This document shows, piece after piece, positions 19,807 through 22,354 of a DNA stretch of 22,354 bases. Below the pieces are notes generated by a model, which made no database searches, had not been told where the DNA came from, and worked only from the letters and a program-made list of their open reading frames with translations. Source of the DNA: a virus. The stretch covers positions 1-22,354 of IMG/VR virus record IMGVR_UViG_3300046368_000248; one strand, written 5' to 3'. The translations under genes were made by a program, and so were the position numbers. Position 1 is the first letter of the stretch. Each line of letters begins with the position of its first letter.

Positions 19807-20133
19807 ATGAGTAAACCATATAAAGAACAAATAAAAGATAATATCAAGTATCGTGAGTTTGATCCCAAGATTGAAACTGACGAACTCGTTTGGCATCGTG
19901 ATAGAGAAAATAGAACCATTACTGTCTTAGAAGGTAAAGGATGGTTCTTTCAAATGGATAATGAAATTCCAAAGGAGATGTGTGCTGGGGATATTCTCGA
20001 AGTGAAAAAGATGGATTACCATAGATTATATAAATCAGGTACGACACCACTTAAAATTTCAATCGAAGAAAAGTATATGAAATCATTCAAAGAATTTAAC
20101 GAAGCAAAGTCTGAAAAGGAGCCTACATCATAA
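19807..20133 (+). CDS. Cupin-like phage protein with C-terminal targeting-like tail
   Basis: A 108-residue protein. Residues 26-88 (ELVWHRDRENRTITVLEGKGWFFQMDNEIPKEM, GDILEVKKMDYHRLYKSG, PLKISIEE) follow a small RmlC-like cupin: WHRD, G-x-GW-x-x-Q, and a YHR strand that could bind metal. From recall, this domain recurs in T4-like phages. The last 18 residues, MKSFKEFNEAKSEKEPTS, look like the N-terminal capsid-targeting tag of the neighbouring genes but sit at the C-terminus. The ATG at 20077 could also start a separate 18-residue peptide or be a relic of a gene fusion. The stop overlaps the next ATG (TAATG). Confidence 0.7.
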   Translation: MSKPYKEQIKDNIKYREFDPKIETDELVWHRDRENRTITVLEGKGWFFQMDNEIPKEMCAGDILEVKKMDYHRLYKSGTTPLKISIEEKYMKSFKEFNEAKSEKEPTS

Positions 20134-21365
20134 TGTTATCTTTCAAAAAATATCTATCAGAAGCCACTGGTAAGAATACCCATATGACACACATCGAGGA
20201 CCGTGTGATCTATGGTGGTGTTAAAGGAGCTAGAGAAGCCATCTTTGCTTTAAGATCGATGAGAGATATGCTCGCCGGCAATTCTAGCAATTCCCATGAT
20301 GTAACTGTTAAATGGGATGGCGCACCTGCGGTCTTCGCTGGGATCGACCCTTCTGATGGTCAATTCTTTGTTGCTAAAAAGGGAATCTTTAATAAAGAAC
20401 CTAAGGTTTATAAATCTGAAGCAGATGTTAAGGCTGATACATCAGGTGATCTTGCGGATAAATTAATAATTGCATACAATGAATTGAAGAAATTAGGAAT
20501 CAAGGGTGTTATTCAAGGTGACATAATGTTTACCTCTGGTGATATCGCTAAAGAATCTATTGAAGGAGAATCTTATTACACATTCCAACCTAATACTATT
20601 GTTTATTCTGTTCCTGTGGATTCTAATCTCGGTAAGCAGATAGCAAAAGCAAAGATTGGTGTGGTCTTCCATACAACATACGAAGGTGATTCATTTGAAA
20701 ATATGAAAGCCAAATTCAAGGTTGATATGACCAAGTTGAAGAAGACCGACTCTGTTTGGTTTCAAGATGCTGAATATAATGATGTCAGTGGCAAGGCTAC
20801 TTTCACCGCGGCAGATACCAATGAGGTCAATGAGGCTCTAACAAAGGCTGGAAAGATATTTCAGAAGATTGCGGGATCGACTCTTCGCCAGATTGAAAAG
20901 AACCAATCTCTTGCACAACAATTCGAAACATTTAATAATACGCTAGTTCGTAAAGGAGAGAGAATAGCATCTCCTGCAAAACACGTCAATGATCTGATTA
21001 ATTGGTTCAAGACCAAATTTGAAAAGGAAAGAGCACAAAGAAAATCTCCAAAAGGAAAAGAAGGTGTCGATAAGAAAGAGCAAGAACTCATGAGTTTCTT
21101 CTCATCGAAAAATAGAAAGAACCTTGAACTTGTATTTGAACTTCAAAATGCCATCGTAGATGCCAAGTTGATTATTATAAATAAACTTGATAAGGTGAAA
21201 CAGATGAAAACATTTGTTCGCACCAAGAATGGATTCAAGGTTACAGGATCAGAAGGGTTTGTTGCTATCGATAAGACAAGCAACGGCGCAGTAAAACTGG
21301 TTGATAGACTTGAATTCTCTACAAACAATTTTAGTAAAGATGTAATAAAAGGATGGGAGCGCTAA
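20133..21365 (+). CDS. KWDG-motif nucleotidyltransferase-like protein (DUF6267 type)
   Basis: A 410-residue protein. The N-terminus MLSFKKYLSEATGKN matches the capsid-targeting pattern with LSE|A as the gp21 site (after E10). Next come THMTHIEDRVIYGGVKGAREAI and VTVKWDGAPAVFAG (K60-W-D-G), the form of the lysine nucleotidylation motif KxDG of DNA/RNA ligases and capping enzymes. FFVAKKGIFNKEP, VIQGDIMF (127-133, place of motif III) and KIGVVFHTTY (174-183, place of motif IV) follow in order. This matches the recalled phage family DUF6267, whose function is not established to my knowledge. The C-terminal third is helical and basic. If packaged, it could act on DNA or RNA at injection or repair nicks in the head. 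Confidence 0.65.
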   Translation: MLSFKKYLSEATGKNTHMTHIEDRVIYGGVKGAREAIFALRSMRDMLAGNSSNSHDVTVKWDGAPAVFAGIDPSDGQFFVAKKGIFNKEPKVYKSEADVKADTSGDLADKLIIAYNELKKLGIKGVIQGDIMFTSGDIAKESIEGESYYTFQPNTIVYSVPVDSNLGKQIAKAKIGVVFHTTYEGDSFENMKAKFKVDMTKLKKTDSVWFQDAEYNDVSGKATFTAADTNEVNEALTKAGKIFQKIAGSTLRQIEKNQSLAQQFETFNNTLVRKGERIASPAKHVNDLINWFKTKFEKERAQRKSPKGKEGVDKKEQELMSFFSSKNRKNLELVFELQNAIVDAKLIIINKLDKVKQMKTFVRTKNGFKVTGSEGFVAIDKTSNGAVKLVDRLEFSTNNFSKDVIKGWER

Positions 21366-22354
21366 TGAAATCATTTAAACAATTCAGAGAAGAAAAAGTA
21401 AAGTCGGTTGTATTCACATTTGGACGATTCAATCCGCCAACGACAGGTCATGAAAAACTCTTGATCAAGGTCTCTTCTATTGCTATAGGCAATGATTATA
21501 GAATCTTTGCTTCTCAGTCTTCTGACCCCAAAAAGAATCCTCTCAAATATAAAGAGAAGGTTCAATTAATGCGCAAGTTATTTCCTAAGTATGGTCGTAA
21601 TATCATTCTTGATAATAAGATTAAAAATTCTTTAGATGCTCTTGTATATCTTTATGATGAAGGATATACACAAGCAACCATGGTCGTTGGCGCAGATAGA
21701 ATTACAGATTTTAAGAAATTACTAACCAAGTATAATGGTGTAAAGGCTCGCCACGGCTTCTATGATTTTCCAGATGGAATTCAAATTGTATCTGCAGGAG
21801 AACGCGATCCAGATGCAGATGATGTCTCTGGTATGTCTGCATCTAAGATGAGAGCCGCGGCTATCGAAGGCGATTTCAAATCATTTGCGAATGGATTACC
21901 AAAATCTTATGGTGATAAATTAGCCGTATTCAATCTCCTTCGTAAAAGAATGGGATTGAAAGAGATGACCAGTTTTCGTAAACACATTGAATTGAAGAAG
22001 ACCAATATCAGAGAAAGATATATTGCCGAAGATGTTTTTCTAGTGGGTGATGAATTCTTAACCATGCAAGGTGATGTTCATTCCGTTGTAGAAAGATGCA
22101 CAAACTATATCCTTGGTTCAGATGATAAGAAATATTTCCTTGATAAGATTATTGAAGTAAAACAAGATAAGGATATCAAAGACCGAAAAGGTTCTCAACC
22201 CTCTAAGTATTTTGCGAAAGATGCTGAAGGTGATGAGATGGCAAAGTCCACTAAGCAAAAGAGAGCAGCACACTTTAAGAAGGGTGCAGCGAAAGATGAT
22301 GATGATTCTTCTGCTTATAAACCAGCACCAGGTGACGCTTCTGCTAAAACAAAA
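21365..22354 (+). CDS. NMN-adenylyltransferase-like protein, 3' end cut by window
   Basis: The first 330 residues are visible. MKSFKQFREEKVK is targeting-tag-like, but RxE replaces (I/L)xE at the cleavage position. Residues 15-31 (VVFTFGRFNPPTTGHEK) hold the nucleotide-binding T-x-GH of the HxGH class, MVVGADR is the mid motif, and SGMSASKMR fits the ISSTxxR signature, so the core is a cytidylyltransferase/NMNAT-like adenylyltransferase. A second region after about residue 200 ends QPSKYFAKDAEG, KSTKQKRAAHFKKG and YKPAPGDASAKTK, a basic tail recalled from structural proteins of aquatic T4-like phages. GGGAG, 5 nt before the ATG, is a good Shine-Dalgarno site; the ATG overlaps the previous stop. 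The product may be NAD or another dinucleotide. Confidence 0.8.
   Translation, partial: MKSFKQFREEKVKSVVFTFGRFNPPTTGHEKLLIKVSSIAIGNDYRIFASQSSDPKKNPLKYKEKVQLMRKLFPKYGRNIILDNKIKNSLDALVYLYDEGYTQATMVVGADRITDFKKLLTKYNGVKARHGFYDFPDGIQIVSAGERDPDADDVSGMSASKMRAAAIEGDFKSFANGLPKSYGDKLAVFNLLRKRMGLKEMTSFRKHIELKKTNIRERYIAEDVFLVGDEFLTMQGDVHSVVERCTNYILGSDDKKYFLDKIIEVKQDKDIKDRKGSQPSKYFAKDAEGDEMAKSTKQKRAAHFKKGAAKDDDDSSAYKPAPGDASAKTK

Noticed and set aside
21176-21183. TATAAATA inside the KWDG-motif gene
   Set aside because: It lies within coding sequence (I-I-I-N-K) about 180 nt before the next gene. A late promoter for the NMNAT-like gene is possible, but the match can arise from codons alone.
1-22354. CRISPR arrays, insertion sequences, inteins, integrase or attachment sites, tRNA genes
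   Set aside because: None seen: no regularly spaced repeats, no transposase or integrase motifs, no interruption in gp43, UvsX or gp41, and no gap longer than about 131 nt.

Overview
The window is part of the genome of a T4-like (tevenvirus-type) contractile-tail phage. The basis is a full T4 replisome core on one strand: sliding clamp gp45 (cut by the left edge), clamp loader gp44 and gp62, the translational repressor RegA, DNA polymerase gp43, recombinase UvsX and replicative helicase gp41. The DNA is AT-rich, all genes point rightwards, coding is very dense, and an Hsp20 small heat-shock protein is present, as in many aquatic T4-like phages (cyanophages, pelagiphages). No photosynthesis or other host-diagnostic gene is visible, so the host is left open. 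Family names come from motifs read by eye and from memory of the T4 proteins; no database search was run.

Layout. 1-5.4 kb: gp45, a small acidic protein, a terminator, then gp44; a small orphan ORF and a GIY-YIG-like protein lie between gp44 and gp62; then a family-25-like glycosyltransferase, RegA, Hsp20 and small proteins. 5.4-8.9 kb: gp43 followed directly by a GT-A-like protein. 8.9-11.2 kb: a promoter and a tightly overlapping operon of a TET-associated-type glycosyltransferase, two small proteins that seem to share a motif, and a primase-polymerase-like (AEP) protein. 11.2-14.2 kb: a block of small, mostly unknown early-type genes (GNAT acetyltransferase, MazG-like pyrophosphohydrolase, a Cys/His-rich protein, small membrane peptides). 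14.2-17.4 kb: UvsX, a small conserved protein, gp41 and an SprT-like metalloprotein. 17.4 kb to the end: a T4-type late promoter (TATAAATA) and a block of probable head-associated proteins, several with an N-terminal tag resembling the T4 capsid-targeting sequence cleaved by the gp21 protease.

Regulation. Eight sigma70-like promoters (TTGACA or TTTACA, about 16-17 nt, TATAAT/TATTAT) were found. In seven of them the start codon lies where transcription should begin, so these early/replication mRNAs are predicted to be leaderless or nearly so. Three TATAAATA late promoters precede regA, hsp20 and the head block. Many other genes start in an ATTATG context with no Shine-Dalgarno sequence, while a minority (the family-25 glycosyltransferase, hsp20, the 54-residue protein, the last gene) have good ones.

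The points most worth following up are the leaderless promoter set, the set of putatively capsid-targeted enzymes (a KxDG nucleotidyltransferase-like protein, an NMN-adenylyltransferase-like protein and a large basic protein), the glycosyltransferase/AEP operon, and a duplicated promoter-bearing intergenic segment of about 107 nt.
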